Below the pieces are notes generated by a model that saw nothing but the letters and a program-made list of their open reading frames with translations, was not told where the DNA came from and searched no databases. From assembly GCA_003342895.1 (NCBI GenBank), contig PTFA01000111.1, forward strand, positions 594,199-658,198: 64,000 bases of DNA, read 5' to 3'. This document shows positions 62,854 through 64,000 of the stretch, piece after piece. The position numbers and the translations under genes were made by a program. This DNA comes from Casuarius casuarius (lineage: Eukaryota > Chordata > Aves > Casuariiformes > Casuariidae). Position 1 is the first letter of the stretch; every line of letters begins with the position of its first letter.

Positions 62854-63283
62854 TGTGATGAGGACACCTGTGGAAGATCTGGCAAGGAGTCAGCGACTGG
62901 CAGAGTATGCGGTAGCAGGCCCAGCATGTGAAACTACACACTGACCAAATTCCCATGAGGGCCAGGCAGGCATANTCCATTCTGTCAGCAACACCTAGCT
63001 GCTTCCTGGACAGTAGCTACTCAAGGTTATCAAAGCTGAGATAAGGAAACAGTTCTAGTAGATTTAAGGGCCCCTTAGGAACAACGAGTTGAGTCCCGCC
63101 TGGGTGTCCAAGCCATGGGTCTGACCCGTGCCTCCAGCGGCCTCCCATTGGCAACCTCTCTGTGCAGTTTCCAGGGCTCCCCGTGCAGCTTGGAGTGTAA
63201 GTCCTNTATTATTAACCCCCTATGAACCTTGAGTGTCTCTCTCTGCCGGTATCNGACTCTCTCTTGCCCACCTTTGAGTCATA
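62854..63283 (+). repeat. ERV-L 3' LTR, about 430 bp
   Basis: It starts TGTGATGAGGACACCTG and ends near GAGTCATA, where alignment to the 5' LTR ends. Many differences are CpG-to-TpG or CpA changes (for example AGCGTG versus AGCATG), as expected for methylated aging DNA. One block near 63208 is shortened relative to the 5' LTR. Confidence 0.87.
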
Positions 63284-63288
63284 CCTTC
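63284..63288. repeat. Probable ERV-L target-site copy, right (CCTTC)
   Basis: It differs by one base from GCTTC at 59426-59430. The exact LTR end is uncertain by a base or two. Confidence 0.45.
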
Positions 63289-64000
63289 TGTAGGCAATCA
63301 TGACAAATTCTTAATACAGCTAGAAAAGGAGTATTAATACCTTCCCTCCCAACACACTCCTGAGACTTAAAATGATAGAGATTTGAACTTCAGTTTGCTT
63401 TGAGCTTTTCAAAATCCAAATTTTCCTAATTTCCTAATATATATATAAACTAAGGAAATTCTTGCTGAAAAATGGAAACTTTTTAATGTTCCCTAAAATA
63501 CCAAAGTAAAACAAAAGAAATTGTCATGCTTTATAAATGCTTGCTTAGAATCTATTAATCACTGTGTAAATTCCTTCCTTTGCCAGTTCCACGGATGGTA
63601 TGTTGCAGATGCCACCCTGAGAACTCTTGTTAGTATTAAGTGTAGGACTCATGCATCAATTCAAGAAGTTCGTATTATCTAGCATATTAAGAAGCTAACA
63701 GTCATTAATCCAAGATTATATCCATACCATAAGCGAGTGCATTTTGAAATCTACAGTCTTTTGTACTTTTTGTTTTGCTTCCATTTCCTCTCTTACCTAA
63801 TACTGGAAATGCAAATTTTAATGGGTGATGAATGTGAGAACCAGAGGGCTGAATAAGAAGCAATGCCTAGACTCTGAGGTGGAACTGCTGATTCTCTTGG
63901 GTGCTCTCCCTGAGCCTGGCCCCAATTCATTACTGACAGAAAAGATTACTTAAATGTGTTTTTTACAAATGTTATGAATTAAAATAAACAAGAATGAAAT
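63289..64000. other. Unannotated AT-rich DNA, right edge
   Basis: About 700 bp without an open frame of note or recognisable repeat. Confidence 0.55.

Larger units (their letters stand above)
59431..63283 (+). mobile_element. Degenerate ERV-L provirus with two LTRs
   Basis: A 3.85-kb plus-strand provirus bounded by two related LTRs (59431-59868 and 62854-63283). Between them, in order, are a leader with a GC hairpin, a gag relic, an integrase relic, a dUTPase-like relic and a purine-rich tract. dUTPase placed 3' of integrase and the absence of a visible env are established features of ERV-L. Reverse transcriptase and RNase H are not recognisable: only about 450 bp lie between gag and integrase, far too little. 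Every frame has stops or frameshifts, so the copy is dead. The 5-bp near-duplication (GCTTC/CCTTC) also fits ERV-L. Confidence 0.88.

Overview
The window looks like AT-rich, gene-poor chromosomal DNA from a bird. The main evidence is repeat content. There is a CR1 LINE 3' segment ending in the ATTCTATGATTCTGTGATTCT-type tail (48010-48538) and several older CR1 relics, mostly antisense. There are LTR elements of avian style and a degenerate endogenous retrovirus of the ERV-L class. No bacterial features are present. Scattered single Ns and a 30-base N run (56024-56053) mark it as a draft vertebrate assembly. I cannot name the species or a flanking host gene.

Layout: 1-28 kb is unannotated AT-rich sequence with decayed CR1 pieces (about 5.9, 8.1-8.7, 11.0 and 11.8 kb), two GC-rich blocks (16.7-17.2 and 26.8-27.7 kb) and a small palindromic tandem repeat (23.17 kb). 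A well-delimited solo LTR lies at 28058-28792, with a 5-bp GTACC duplication, TATA box, GC box and AATAAA. From 28.8 to 45.5 kb is featureless AT-rich DNA with some strong short inverted repeats. A MIR/CORE-SINE-like relic is at about 45.53-45.60 kb, two CR1 3' segments at 47.6-48.5 kb, and a probable second solo LTR at about 48.84-49.45 kb. A CpG-rich block (53.98-54.3 kb) is followed by a polypyrimidine tract and another old antisense CR1. The best-defined large structure is a 3.85-kb ERV-L provirus at 59431-63283.

The ERV-L provirus has two LTRs of about 430-438 bp (TGT...), a gag relic, an integrase relic that still shows a D,D-35-E spacing, and a dUTPase-like domain 3' of integrase. That order, without a visible env, is the ERV-L arrangement. 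Reverse transcriptase and RNase H are missing between gag and integrase, and all frames carry stops or frameshifts, so it is a dead copy. A PPT-like purine run precedes the 3' LTR.

I found no host protein-coding gene that I can support. Open frames outside the ERV are short (up to 159 codons), lack recognisable domains and look like chance frames. No tRNA, rRNA or CRISPR feature was seen. A 42-bp candidate micro-exon (52363-52404) and two candidate conserved non-coding stretches are flagged only as hypotheses.
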